Source: Halorussus sp. MSC15.2
Lineage (GTDB): Archaea; Halobacteriota; Halobacteria; Halobacteriales; Haladaptataceae
Direction of reading: 5' to 3'
Assembly: GCF_010747475.1 (NCBI RefSeq)
Contig: NZ_VSLZ01000006.1
Location: forward strand, 62,001-126,000
DNA: 64,000 bases
Numbering within the stretch: the stretch's first letter is position 1; each line of letters starts with the position of its first letter. Below are positions 35,707 through 44,852 of the stretch, in pieces. The notes beneath the pieces were generated by a model. It was not told where the DNA came from. It did not search any database and worked only from the letters and a program-made list of their open reading frames with translations. Made by a program: the position numbers and the translations under genes.

Positions 35707-37149
35707 ATGGCACAGAAGCAAGACGTTGCCGATAAGGCAACTGACAGTAGCACAGTAGATAGACGAGACTTCCTGAAAGCCACCGGAGCGGGCGCAGTGG
35801 CGACCGGACTGCCGGGTTACGTGGGGTTCCAAGGCAACGTGACGCTCGAAGTCTGGTTGTCGTACTACACCGAAGGCGAGACCAAGAAGAAGTACACGGA
35901 CCAACTCGTCAAGAAGTACCAGAACCAGACCGGCACGCAAATCAACGTCACGGGCGTGCCGTACACGGACGTAGTGACGAAGTTCCGGTCGGCGCGGGCC
36001 GCCGGTAACGTCCCGCACCTCGTCGAGGTGATGACGCGGCCGGGTATCCTCGCGGGCGGCGCGGGCATGGTCGTCAACGACCTGTGGGAGAGTTCCTCGC
36101 TCGCGGACAAGACCTCCGACAAAATCATGGCCGGCCACCGCGTCTGGGGGTCCCAGTCCACGGGCGAACAGGGCAACCTCGTGACGTTCCCGCTCGGGTT
36201 CCGACCGTACCTGTCGGCGTGGCGGACCGACTGGCTCGAACAGGCGGGCATCGACCCGAGCGAAGTCAATCACAAAGCCGGCAGCCTCCACTGGTACGAC
36301 GACATGCCGGGCATCTACGACAAGTTGAAGCAGACCGACTTGGGCCAGCAACAGGGGGCGTTCCCGGACACGACCGGGATGAAGCAGAGCGACGAGGAGT
36401 ACATGTCGCTGTACATCCCCCAGCACGGCGGGTCTAAATCCGGCGTCGTCAACCTCAAGGGTACCAAGGCGACTATCGATTCCGAGCCGGCTCGCAGGGC
36501 CATCAAGATGCAGTTCGACTACATCGACCAGGGGTACTTCCACGAGAACTCCATCAACCACGGCGACGAGGAGTCCACGACGCTCCACTGGTCGGGTCAG
36601 ACCGCGGTCAATCACATCCAAGACTCGACGGACCTCTGGGGCGACTACCTCGAAGAACAACCTCAGGCCATGAAGAACGGCGCGTACACGTGGGGGCTAC
36701 CGATGAACGCGGGCACCAAGTCCGCGCTCGCATGGCTTCCGGCCTTGGGGTTCATCGCTGACGGATTCAGCAACCAGCAGGAGAAAGACGAGGCAGTCAA
36801 GTTCATCGAGTGGTGGGTCGGCGACAGCGACCGTGCGGTCAAGAACGCCAAGAACCTCGGGTTCGTCCCGGTCGCGCCCCAGCAGATTCAGAACGAGGAC
36901 TTCTTCGCGAAGACGGAGATGCACAAGGAGTTCTGGCGGGGTGCGGCGATGAAGACGCTCAAGCAGTTCGAACCGTCGGTCATCCCGGCGGTGCCCGGCG
37001 CGAACGCCATCACCTACGACATCCCGCGCAGTATGCACCAGCGTATCTCGCAGATGCTCGGGCGGGGGACGGGACTGGACGAGGCCGTCAATCAGGCGAC
37101 GTCGCAGGCCGCGAAGGAAATCAACCAGCGACTGCAGCAGAGCCAGTAG
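35707..37149 (+). CDS. ABC extracellular solute-binding protein 1 (Tat-exported, no lipobox)
   Basis: 480 residues of the family 1 (carbohydrate-type) binding-protein fold. The signal is twin-arginine (DRRDFLKATGAGA, residues ~20-32). Unlike its tandem neighbour, it lacks the lipobox cysteine: the segment reads GLPGYVGFQGNV where the neighbour has LAGC plus a glycine-rich linker. It may therefore be released or held by its uncleaved signal. Beyond the linker it is strongly similar to binding protein 2 throughout (VEVMTRPGILAGGAGMV, MKQSDEEYMSLYIPQHGG), so the two come from a tandem duplication. It captures a solute for the ABC importer. Confidence 0.93.
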   Translation: MAQKQDVADKATDSSTVDRRDFLKATGAGAVATGLPGYVGFQGNVTLEVWLSYYTEGETKKKYTDQLVKKYQNQTGTQINVTGVPYTDVVTKFRSARAAGNVPHLVEVMTRPGILAGGAGMVVNDLWESSSLADKTSDKIMAGHRVWGSQSTGEQGNLVTFPLGFRPYLSAWRTDWLEQAGIDPSEVNHKAGSLHWYDDMPGIYDKLKQTDLGQQQGAFPDTTGMKQSDEEYMSLYIPQHGGSKSGVVNLKGTKATIDSEPARRAIKMQFDYIDQGYFHENSINHGDEESTTLHWSGQTAVNHIQDSTDLWGDYLEEQPQAMKNGAYTWGLPMNAGTKSALAWLPALGFIADGFSNQQEKDEAVKFIEWWVGDSDRAVKNAKNLGFVPVAPQQIQNEDFFAKTEMHKEFWRGAAMKTLKQFEPSVIPAVPGANAITYDIPRSMHQRISQMLGRGTGLDEAVNQATSQAAKEINQRLQQSQ

Positions 37150-37316
37150 CGGCTCTTCCGTTCTCATTTTTCTTCGGTCCGACTCGGTAATCAGTCGATA
37201 GCCCATCCTCCGTCGGGACGCTTCCGAGCGACGTCCGTTTCAATGTGGGGCGTTACCATTTACCAAGGCTCGATTGAACTCCAGTAGAGGTCGTGTATTT
37301 CTGGGTAAGACTTAAT

Positions 37317-37343
37317 ACCCTCACTATTAAAGAGGGTAGTGAG
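37317..37343. promoter_or_regulatory. Overlapping inverted repeats before binding protein 2
   Basis: ACCCTC (37317-37322) pairs with GAGGGT (37332-37337), and CTCACTA (37320-37326) pairs with TAGTGAG (37337-37343). The nested dyads lie 10 bp before the GTG start of the second binding protein, next to a CTTAAT TATA-like box. They could be an operator or a mutually exclusive hairpin pair. Confidence 0.4.
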
Positions 37344-37353
37344 TTGTTAAACC

Positions 37354-38847
37354 GTGGCAAGGAAACAGTCGACAGACTCGAACTCGGGGCACAGTTCCGT
37401 CAATCGCCGTCGGTTCCTGAAGGCGGCCGGTGCAGGCGCAGCGGCGACTAGTCTCGCCGGTTGCAGTGGTGGCGGTGGCGGCGGTGATGGTAACGCGACG
37501 ACGACCGAGTCCGGCGGCGGCCAGGACCAAGGGACGACCGTCGGCAGCACCGACAAACCGACGCTCGAAATCTGGCTCTCGTACTACACCGAGGGCGAGA
37601 ACAAGAAGAAATACACCGATAAACTGGTCAAGCAGTTCCAGAACAAGACCGGAATCTCGATTAACATCACGGGCGTGCCGTACACGGACGTGGTGACGAA
37701 GTTCCGGTCGGCGCGCGCCGCGGGGAACGTCCCGCACATGGTGGAGGTGATGACGCGGCCGGGCATCCTCGCGGGCGGCGCGGGCATGGTCGTCAATGAC
37801 CTGTGGGAGAGTTCCTCGCTCGCCGACAAGGCCTCGGACAAGGTTATGGCCGGTCACAAGGTCTGGGGTTCGCAGTCGACCGGGAAGGAAGGCAACCTCG
37901 TGACGTTCCCGCTCGGATTTAGGCCGTACTTCTCGGCGTGGCGGACCGACTGGCTCGACCAAGCGGGCATCGACCCGAGCGAAGTCAATCACAAAGCCGG
38001 GAGCCTCCACTGGTACGACGACATCCCGGACATCTACGACAAGTTGAAGCAGACGGAGATGGGTCAGAAGAAGGGCTTCTACCCGGACACCACCGGGATG
38101 AAGCAGAGCGACGAGGAGTACATGTCGCTGTACATCCCCCAGCACGGTGGGTCTAAATCCGGCGTCGTGAACATCACCGGCGACGAGGCCGCCATCGACT
38201 CCAAAGAGGCCCGCAAGGCCATCAAGATGCAGAAGGACTACGTCGACAACGGCTACTTCCACAAGAACTCCATCAACACTGGCGACGAGGAGGCAACGAC
38301 TCGCCACTGGGCGGGCAAGCAGGCCGTCAACCACGTGCAGGACTCGACGGACCTCTGGGGCGACTACCTCGAAGAACAGCCCAAGGCCATGAAGAACGGC
38401 GACTACACGTGGGGTCTCCCGATGAACGCGGGCACCAAGTCCGCGCTGGCGTGGCTGCCGTCGCTCGGATTCATCGCGGACGGGTTCAGCAACCAGCAGG
38501 AGAAGGACGCCGCAGTCAAGTTCATGGAGTGGTGGGTCGGCGACAGCGACCGCGCGGTCAAGAACGCGAAGAACCTCGGGTTCGTGCCGGTCGCGCCCGA
38601 GCAAATCAAGAAGGAGGACTTCTTCGCGAAGACGGAGATGCACAAGGAGTTCTGGCGGGGCGCGGCGCTGAAGACGCTCCAGAACTTCGAACCCGCGGTC
38701 ATCCCGGCGGTGCCCGGCGCGAACGCCATCACCTACGAGATTCCGCGCAAGATGCACCAGCGCATCATGCAGCAGGGCGTGAGCGTCGAGAAGGCCACCT
38801 CGCAGGCCGCCAAGGAGATTAACCAGCGCCTCCAGAAGAACTCCTGA
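37354..38847 (+). CDS. ABC extracellular solute-binding protein 2 (Tat lipoprotein)
   Basis: 497 residues starting with GTG. A twin-arginine signal (NRRRFLKAAGAGA) ends in a lipobox (SLAGC, then a glycine-rich linker), so the mature protein should be lipid-anchored outside the membrane, as is usual for haloarchaeal binding proteins. The rest closely matches binding protein 1 along its full length, including VEVMTRPGILAGGAGMV and EEQPKAMKNGDYTWGLPM. It differs mainly in the linker and at scattered surface positions. No extra permease is encoded, so both proteins probably share the permeases at 32.9-34.8 kb. Nested inverted repeats precede it. Confidence 0.93.
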   Translation: MARKQSTDSNSGHSSVNRRRFLKAAGAGAAATSLAGCSGGGGGGDGNATTTESGGGQDQGTTVGSTDKPTLEIWLSYYTEGENKKKYTDKLVKQFQNKTGISINITGVPYTDVVTKFRSARAAGNVPHMVEVMTRPGILAGGAGMVVNDLWESSSLADKASDKVMAGHKVWGSQSTGKEGNLVTFPLGFRPYFSAWRTDWLDQAGIDPSEVNHKAGSLHWYDDIPDIYDKLKQTEMGQKKGFYPDTTGMKQSDEEYMSLYIPQHGGSKSGVVNITGDEAAIDSKEARKAIKMQKDYVDNGYFHKNSINTGDEEATTRHWAGKQAVNHVQDSTDLWGDYLEEQPKAMKNGDYTWGLPMNAGTKSALAWLPSLGFIADGFSNQQEKDAAVKFMEWWVGDSDRAVKNAKNLGFVPVAPEQIKKEDFFAKTEMHKEFWRGAALKTLQNFEPAVIPAVPGANAITYEIPRKMHQRIMQQGVSVEKATSQAAKEINQRLQKNS

Positions 38848-38889
38848 ACAGCGTTCGACCGACTCGGTTGCGCGACCGGAAGCAGGCCG

Positions 38890-40326
38890 TCAGTCCACGT
38901 ATTCCGCGACTTTTTCGCCGGCGATTCGACCGAACACCGCCGCGTTCGTCAGTCCGGTCCCGCCGGGGTAGTTGTCGTAGAACAGGTCGCCGACGCTGTT
39001 TCCGGCGGCGTAGAGGCCCGGTATCACACGGTCGCGGGTATCGAGTACCTCCGCGTCGGCGGTGGTCGCCACCCCGCCGAAGGCGAACGTGATGCCGCCC
39101 GTCACCGCGTACGCGTAGAACGGCGGGTCGTCGAGCGGGAGCGCCCAGTTCGATTTCCGGGGCGTCACCCCGGTCGCTTCGTTGCCGTCGAGCACCTGCG
39201 GGTCGAACGAGTCCGGGTCGCAGGCGGCGTTGTACTCCTCGACGGTGGCGACTGCGGCGTCGGGGTTCTCGCATCCCACTCGTTCGAGGACGTCGCGCAG
39301 GTCGTCGCCGACCACGGGGTCGGACGGGCCGGTGGCGTCCACCTCGTCGATAGTCTGGTCGTCCACGAGGATGAACGCCTCGCGGTTCGGCTGTTCGAAT
39401 ATCTTCTGCCCGAACTTGGCGTAGGTGTGGGCGCGAGCGTCCTCGCCCTCGTCCACGAACCGGTCACCGTCGTGGTTCACCAGCAGTCCGTACTGGTAGC
39501 CGTCGATGCGGTTGGTTCCGCCCTCCACGTCCGGGGCGGCGGCGTCGATGAGCGCCATGTGCGCCCCGCCCCACTGTCCCACCGCCTTGGCCCCGGCGTC
39601 GAGCACCATGTCTATCGCCTCCCCGGTGTTGTACCGGCTTCCGCGCACGGTCATCGCGTCGTAGTCCGGACCGTAGTAGCGCGTGCGCTTCTCGGGACTC
39701 GATTCGTAGCCTCCGGCGGCGAGTATCGCGGCGTCGCACTCGAACCGAACGAACCCCTCGTCGGTGACCGCGTCGAGCGCCGTTATCCGCCGGTCGCTCG
39801 ACTGCCGGAGGTCTCTGGCCTCGGCGTCGTAGTAGACGTCCGCGCCCGCGTCGGTCGCCGCCTCGACGAGCGTCTCGACCAACTCCTCGCCGTCGAACCA
39901 CGTCCGGCCGACGGTGTACCCGGAGTTCAGCGGGGTCATGTTCCACTCGACGCCGAGTTCGGTCAGCCACTCTATTGTCTCGCCCGCGTTCTCGACGAGC
40001 GTCCGAGCGAGGTCCTCGTCGGCCCGGCCGTTCGTCTGGGCCATGATGTCGTCGTAGAACTCCGAGACGGTGTAATCGGGGATGTCGAACTCGTAGCCGT
40101 ACTCGGTGAGGTCGGTGTCGGCCGACGGAACGCGGAAGGACTCGGTGAACCGGGTGTGGCCGCCCCGTCGCTCTTCGGGAGACTTCTCCAGTATCGCCAC
40201 GTCGAGTCCGAGTCGCGCCGCCCGGTTCCCGGCGGCCAACCCGGCCATCCCGCATCCGATTACGACCACGTCGTACGACTCGCGTCGCTCCGGACTATTC
40301 CGCTCGCTGCCATCTTTCACTGCCAT
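38890..40326 (-). CDS. tcuA-like: FAD-dependent tricarballylate dehydrogenase/fumarate reductase-like flavoprotein
   Basis: 478 residues of the fumarate reductase/succinate dehydrogenase flavoprotein family. VVVIGCGMAGLAAGNRAARLG binds ADP; GGHTRFTES and AILAAGGYESSPEKR are typical of the TcuA-type members; the C-terminal PGLYAAGNSVGDLFY and YPGGTGLTNAAVFGRIAG complete the FAD site. TcuA oxidises tricarballylate to cis-aconitate, so a polycarboxylate alkane/alkene oxidoreduction is likely. The neighbouring PrpD 2 and cupin on the same strand fit cis-aconitate chemistry. The ATG at 40326 is preferred over one seven codons upstream because it lies closer to the FAD motif. Confidence 0.85.
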   Translation of the reverse strand: MAVKDGSERNSPERRESYDVVVIGCGMAGLAAGNRAARLGLDVAILEKSPEERRGGHTRFTESFRVPSADTDLTEYGYEFDIPDYTVSEFYDDIMAQTNGRADEDLARTLVENAGETIEWLTELGVEWNMTPLNSGYTVGRTWFDGEELVETLVEAATDAGADVYYDAEARDLRQSSDRRITALDAVTDEGFVRFECDAAILAAGGYESSPEKRTRYYGPDYDAMTVRGSRYNTGEAIDMVLDAGAKAVGQWGGAHMALIDAAAPDVEGGTNRIDGYQYGLLVNHDGDRFVDEGEDARAHTYAKFGQKIFEQPNREAFILVDDQTIDEVDATGPSDPVVGDDLRDVLERVGCENPDAAVATVEEYNAACDPDSFDPQVLDGNEATGVTPRKSNWALPLDDPPFYAYAVTGGITFAFGGVATTADAEVLDTRDRVIPGLYAAGNSVGDLFYDNYPGGTGLTNAAVFGRIAGEKVAEYVD

Positions 40327-40387
40327 CGCCCGTAATATGCTGGACAATCACAATCAAACTACCGCCGACGGGGAGGGACGGTGACGG

Positions 40388-40819
40388 TTACGACGGAGCG
40401 TCGTCTGCGTCCTCGCCGTATCGCTCTGCCAGCAGTTCCTCGTAGCTCTGGACCTGATGGACCGGCCGCCTCCCCTCGGGCGGACTGCCGATGGCCACGA
40501 TTTTGCACCGGTCGTCGTACGGGTTGTGGAGCATGTGCGGGACGCCCGCCGCGAACCGGAGGGCGTCGTCTGTCTCGGCGTCGAACGACCCGTCCTCGAC
40601 TTCGACGCGGCACCGGCCGTCGGCGACGTAGTAGAACTCGGCCTGATTCGGGTGGTAGTGGTAGGCGTTCTGGGACAGTCGCTCACCGGGTTCGAGGACC
40701 GCGACGTTGACGTTGTAGTCGTCGATGCCGAACGCCGGCGATAGCTCCCACCGTCGGCCGGGTTTCTCGGGGTTCGTCTCGAGGTCGTCGAGCGACAGGT
40801 GTTCGTAGTCGTCGCTCAT
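40388..40819 (-). CDS. Cupin-domain protein (small, metal-binding)
   Basis: 143 residues. A cupin core contains AYHYHPNQAEFYYVADGRCRV and, later, FAAGVPHMLHNP, giving three histidines and an acidic or Gln ligand. Substrate unknown; similar cupins isomerise or bind small acids. It overlaps the upstream PrpD 2 gene by 4 bp (ATGA), so the two are translationally coupled. That suggests a chaperone-like or catalytic partner role next to the PrpD enzyme. Confidence 0.85.
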   Translation of the reverse strand: MSDDYEHLSLDDLETNPEKPGRRWELSPAFGIDDYNVNVAVLEPGERLSQNAYHYHPNQAEFYYVADGRCRVEVEDGSFDAETDDALRFAAGVPHMLHNPYDDRCKIVAIGSPPEGRRPVHQVQSYEELLAERYGEDADDAPS

Positions 40820-42183
40820 TCGTCTTCGTTCTCGGCGGTGGCGTTCTCCAGCAGTCGGTCGAGCGCGCCCTCGGCGTCGAGGTCGGCGACGGCGGCCGCG
40901 ACGGCGTCCGCGCGCTCGGGACCCACCGTCGGTTCGGCGCACTCGAAGAACTTCGCGTCGAGGCGCTCGTCGGAGACGGGGTTGTTGGGACTCCCCGGCG
41001 CGTGCTTCTCGACTTCGACGTACTCCTCACCGTCCTTCGTCGTGACCGTCACCCGGGCACCGTACCCGGCGAAGCTCCCGCCGAAGAGGTTCGTCTCGAA
41101 GTCGCGCTCGACCTTCGCCATCACCTCTCGCGTGCGCGGGTCGGCGACGTACTCGTCGGAGAACTCCCGGACGCCCGCGTCCCCCTCGCGGAGTATCGCG
41201 GCGAGGCAGAACTCGATGGAGAACTTCGCCTGCAGGGCGTCGTCGGGGTCGGCGTGGATGAGCATCTCGGAGGCGGCCTCGTCGAGCGCGACCCGCACCG
41301 TCTCGACGTCGGCCGGGTCGAGGTCCTCGCGCTCGACCACCGCTCGCAGGGCGTCCATCGCCGCGTGGGTTATCACGCCCGAGGGGTACGGTTTGAAGCC
41401 GATGTCCGCGACAGCCCACTCCTCGCCAAGCCCCTCGGTCATCTGAGTCGGGTCGTACTCGCCGCCCGGAGTCATCACCTCGCCGTAACCGATGTCGCCC
41501 TCGAACACCGCGTCGTCTGCGGTGAACCCCGATTCGGCCAGCAGCGCGGCGCGCACGCCCATCTGGGCGGCGTGACCGGCGTGAAGCGGTTTCGTCATGG
41601 TCCCGAAGTTCTTCTTCAGCGACGACGAGGACGACGCCGCGATGCCGTACGCGTGGGCTATCTCCTCGGCGTTCAGTCCGAGCGCCGACGCCGCGGCCGC
41701 CGTCGCGCCGAACGTCCCGACAGTGCCGGTGCTGTGCCACCCGTTGTCGTAGTGACTCGGGTAGGTGGCGTGGCCGGTCCGGAAGGCCGCCTCGACGCCG
41801 ACGACGTACGCCGTCAGTGCGTCGCGCCCGGTGCCATCGGCCACCTGCACCCCAGCGAGAGCAGCGGGGAACACGGGCGACGTCGGGTGGATGACTATCG
41901 ACTCGAAGGTGTCGTCGTAGTCGATGGCGTGGCCGAACGCGCCGTTCGCGAGTGCCGCGCCGGGCGGACTCGCCGCGCCGCGACCGAGCACCGCCGCCTC
42001 CTCGCCCGTCATGCATCGGTCTACGTACGTCGAGATGCGCTCGCCGACGCCGTGCTGAGAGCCGTAGAGCGCGACGCCGACGTAGTCCCGAATCGCCCGT
42101 TTCGCTTCCGCCACTATCTCGTCCGGTACGTCCTCGAACGTCGCGTTCGCTGCGAACTCGGCTAACGTGTGCGTCTCTCCCAT
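40816..42183 (-). CDS. MmgE/PrpD family protein 2
   Basis: 455 residues. Diagnostic patches are HAIDYDDTFESIVIHPTSP, GWHSTGTVGTFGATAAAAS and MTKPLHAGHAAQ, giving the histidine and lysine residues around the active site. It diverges clearly from PrpD 1 in this window, especially in the first 150 residues. Likely reactions are dehydration or decarboxylation of a tricarboxylate. It is followed by a coupled cupin gene and the TcuA-like flavoprotein on the same strand, so it may act on cis-aconitate or a relative. It is divergent from MFS 2. Confidence 0.93.
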   Translation of the reverse strand: MGETHTLAEFAANATFEDVPDEIVAEAKRAIRDYVGVALYGSQHGVGERISTYVDRCMTGEEAAVLGRGAASPPGAALANGAFGHAIDYDDTFESIVIHPTSPVFPAALAGVQVADGTGRDALTAYVVGVEAAFRTGHATYPSHYDNGWHSTGTVGTFGATAAAASALGLNAEEIAHAYGIAASSSSSLKKNFGTMTKPLHAGHAAQMGVRAALLAESGFTADDAVFEGDIGYGEVMTPGGEYDPTQMTEGLGEEWAVADIGFKPYPSGVITHAAMDALRAVVEREDLDPADVETVRVALDEAASEMLIHADPDDALQAKFSIEFCLAAILREGDAGVREFSDEYVADPRTREVMAKVERDFETNLFGGSFAGYGARVTVTTKDGEEYVEVEKHAPGSPNNPVSDERLDAKFFECAEPTVGPERADAVAAAVADLDAEGALDRLLENATAENEDE

Positions 42184-42254
42184 GCAAGCAATTATCGTGA
42201 CGCCGTGATTATAATCGTACTCCCGATTCCGACCCTCGGCCCGTTCTTCACCAA

Positions 42255-42264
42255 AATTTTATAC
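42255..42264 (+). promoter_or_regulatory. Putative TATA box for MFS transporter 2
   Basis: AATTTTATAC lies about 55-64 bp before the ATG at 42319, inside the 135-bp divergent region shared with PrpD 2. Confidence 0.4.
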
Positions 42265-42318
42265 GACTCCGAACCATCGGTCCAGTCGATTCACCCGATT
42301 ACGCGGTGACCTCGAACG

Positions 42319-43569
42319 ATGAAATCCAACGACCGAGCCATCGTCGGGTTCACGATGCTCGCCCACGCGATGTTTCACACCTACGAACTGGCCATCCCCA
42401 TCTTCGTGACGGTGTGGCTCGACGCCTTCACGGCGACGGAGGCCACGCTGGGTCTCGTCGTCGGCGCGGGCTACGCCCTCATCGGTCTGGGCGCGCTCCC
42501 CAGCGGCATCCTCGCCGACGCGTACGGGTCGAAGCGACTCGTTCTCGGCTCCGCCGCCGGGATGGGCGGCGGGTTCCTGCTCGTCAGCGTCGCCCCGAAC
42601 GTCTGGGTGCTGGGCGCGGCGCTGGTGCTGTGGGGCGCGGGCGCGAGCCTCTACCATCCCGCGGGTCTCTCGCTCCTGAGTCGGGGCACGGCGGACGACA
42701 ACCGCGGCACCGCCTTCGCCTACCACGGCGCGGCGGGCAACGTCGGAACCGTGGTCGGCCCGCTGGCGGCGGCGGTGCTGCTGGCGGTCCTCGACTGGCG
42801 ACTCGTCGCCGGACTGTTCGTGATTCCCGCCGCCGTCGCCGGCGCTATCGCGTTCCGACTCTCGTTCGACGAGCGGGCGGCCGCGGAGGAGGCGGAGACC
42901 GAAGTCGCGGCCGACGGCGACCCCGGCCGGACGGCCGAGACCGACGGCGGTCTGGGTTCGCTCCGCGAGTTGGTCCGCGACTCCCGACTGCTGTTCACCA
43001 GAGGGTTCGTGGTCCTGTTCGCCATCATCATGCTCTACGGTCTCTACTACCGGGGCGTGCTGACGTTCCTGCCCGAAATCCTCGGGGGTCTCTCGATGTT
43101 CGAACCGGTCACCGTCTTCGAGCGGACGTTCTCGCCCAGCAGATACGTGTACGCGGGCCTGCTGTCGGTCGGCGTCGCGGGCCAGTACGCGGGCGGCAAG
43201 GTGACCGACATGATAGAGACCGAGTACGCGCTCGTCGCGACGTTCGCGGCGCTCGTCGTCGCGGCGCTGCTGTTCGTCCCCGCGTCCAACGCGGGCGTCG
43301 TGCCGCTGCTCGGCGTCTGCGTGCTGCTTGGCTTCTTCGTCTACGCGGCCGCGCCGGTGTATCAGGCCACCATCGCCGACTACGTCACCGCCGACAGCCA
43401 CGGTCTCTCGTACGGGTTCACCTACCTCGCGATGTTCGGCGTCGGGGCGCTCGGGGCCGCGCTGGCGGGGACCGTCCTCACCTACGCCGGGTCGGGCGCG
43501 CTGTTCGTCGCGCTCGCGGCCCTCGTGGCGCTCGCCGGTCTGCTCAGCCTCTACCTGCTCGTGCGGTAA
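42319..43569 (+). CDS. MFS transporter 2
   Basis: 416 residues with 12 spans and a central loop (about 180-215) rich in acidic residues (RAAAEEAETEVAADGD). The A motif is present as DAYGSKRLVL. Other typical patches are LWGAGASLYHPAGLSLLSRG and AYHGAAGNVGTVVGP, of the kind seen in many organic-acid or aromatic-acid carriers. The substrate is not known. The divergent arrangement with PrpD 2 suggests import of that enzyme's substrate. It lies 7 bp from the convergent alcohol dehydrogenase gene. Confidence 0.9.
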   Translation: MKSNDRAIVGFTMLAHAMFHTYELAIPIFVTVWLDAFTATEATLGLVVGAGYALIGLGALPSGILADAYGSKRLVLGSAAGMGGGFLLVSVAPNVWVLGAALVLWGAGASLYHPAGLSLLSRGTADDNRGTAFAYHGAAGNVGTVVGPLAAAVLLAVLDWRLVAGLFVIPAAVAGAIAFRLSFDERAAAEEAETEVAADGDPGRTAETDGGLGSLRELVRDSRLLFTRGFVVLFAIIMLYGLYYRGVLTFLPEILGGLSMFEPVTVFERTFSPSRYVYAGLLSVGVAGQYAGGKVTDMIETEYALVATFAALVVAALLFVPASNAGVVPLLGVCVLLGFFVYAAAPVYQATIADYVTADSHGLSYGFTYLAMFGVGALGAALAGTVLTYAGSGALFVALAALVALAGLLSLYLLVR

Positions 43570-43576
43570 CTGGAAC

Positions 43577-44761
43577 TCATTCCAGCGCCCGTACCACCGG
43601 TTCGCGGATGTCCTCGCCAACGTCCCGCGGGTTCGTCTTGATGCGGCGCTCCTGAATCAGCGTGTTCTCGACGATTTCGTCGGCGTCGTCGGGTCCCAGT
43701 CCGAGGTCGGCGAACGACCCCGGGAGACCGACGCTGTCCCGAAGTCGCTCGCACTCCGCGATGAGCGCCTCGGCCGCCTCGTCGGTGTCGTCCTCGGGTC
43801 GGGCCACGCCGAGCGTCTGCGCGACGTCTGCGTACTCCTCTCGCCGTACCGGCAGGTTGTAGCGCAGACCGGCGGTCAGCGAGGCGGCGAGACACTCCCC
43901 GTGGGGTCGCCCGGTCATCCCGCCGACGCTGCTCGCCAGCGCGTGGACCGCGCCGAGTCCCGCGTTCGAGAACGCGGTCCCCGCGAGGTGGGACCCGAGG
44001 CTCAGGTCGCGCCTCGCCTCGCGGTCGTCGCCGTCCGCGACCGCCTGCTCGTACGCCCCGTGGACCAGTTCGAGCGCCTGACGCGACAGGGGGCGCGAGA
44101 TGGGGTTCGCTCCCTGATAGTTGATGGGTCGCGGTTCGACCTGAGTGTGGTCGCGCGCGGTCAGCGACTCCAGTGAGTGGACGAACGCGTCGAACCCCGA
44201 CCGCGCGGTCACGTCGCGCGGCAGGCCGTGCGTGAGCGCCGGGTCCACGAGCGCGACGTCCGGACGCAGCAGTTCGTCGCTCATTCCGCGTTTCACACCG
44301 TCGAAGGAGACGACCGCGGTCTGGGTCGCCTGCGACCCGGTTCCGCTCGTGGTCGGAATCGCGACGGTCGGCGCGACCGGGCCGGGAACCTTGTCGACGC
44401 CGAGGTAGTCGCTGGCTGTCCCGCCGTGGGCGAGCAGCGTGGCGACCACCTTCGCGGTGTCGAGACACGACCCGCCGCCGACGGCCACCACGCCGTCCAC
44501 CTCGACGTCGGGCAGGTCCTCGAAGTCCTCGACGCTCGGTTCGGTCGTCGCGTAGTGGACCGTCGGGTCGAGGTCGAGACCGTCGAGCGCGGCGTCGAGG
44601 ACGCCCGCGGATTCGACGCCCCGGTCGGTCACCACGAGCGGGGCGTCCACGCCCAATCGGTCGAGCGTCTCCGGGAGTCGGTCGGTCACTCCCTCGCCGA
44701 ACTCGGTCTCCGGCGTCGCGAACGCTATGCGGCCCTCTCCGACGAGCGGTCGGTCGTGCAT
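43577..44761 (-). CDS. Iron-containing alcohol dehydrogenase
   Basis: 394 residues of the type III alcohol dehydrogenase family. VAVGGGSCLDTAKVVA binds NAD(P), AIPTTSGTGSQATQTAVVS follows, and the metal ligands include D in VDPALTHGLP, H in GFDAFVHSLES, H in LGAVHALASSVGG and H in GRPHGECLAA. It interconverts a short hydroxy-compound and its aldehyde or ketone. The next gene on this strand upstream is the isocitrate-lyase-superfamily lyase (91-bp gap), so it may process that lyase's product. The ATG at 44761 is preferred over one nine codons upstream. Confidence 0.92.
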   Translation of the reverse strand: MHDRPLVGEGRIAFATPETEFGEGVTDRLPETLDRLGVDAPLVVTDRGVESAGVLDAALDGLDLDPTVHYATTEPSVEDFEDLPDVEVDGVVAVGGGSCLDTAKVVATLLAHGGTASDYLGVDKVPGPVAPTVAIPTTSGTGSQATQTAVVSFDGVKRGMSDELLRPDVALVDPALTHGLPRDVTARSGFDAFVHSLESLTARDHTQVEPRPINYQGANPISRPLSRQALELVHGAYEQAVADGDDREARRDLSLGSHLAGTAFSNAGLGAVHALASSVGGMTGRPHGECLAASLTAGLRYNLPVRREEYADVAQTLGVARPEDDTDEAAEALIAECERLRDSVGLPGSFADLGLGPDDADEIVENTLIQERRIKTNPRDVGEDIREPVVRALE

Positions 44762-44852
44762 GCCTCTTCGAGCGACCGGCGGACACATAAAACTGGGCTG
44801 CGACCGACCACTCTCCGATTGTCGGCCAAAACGACCGACCCTTCCGCGACCT

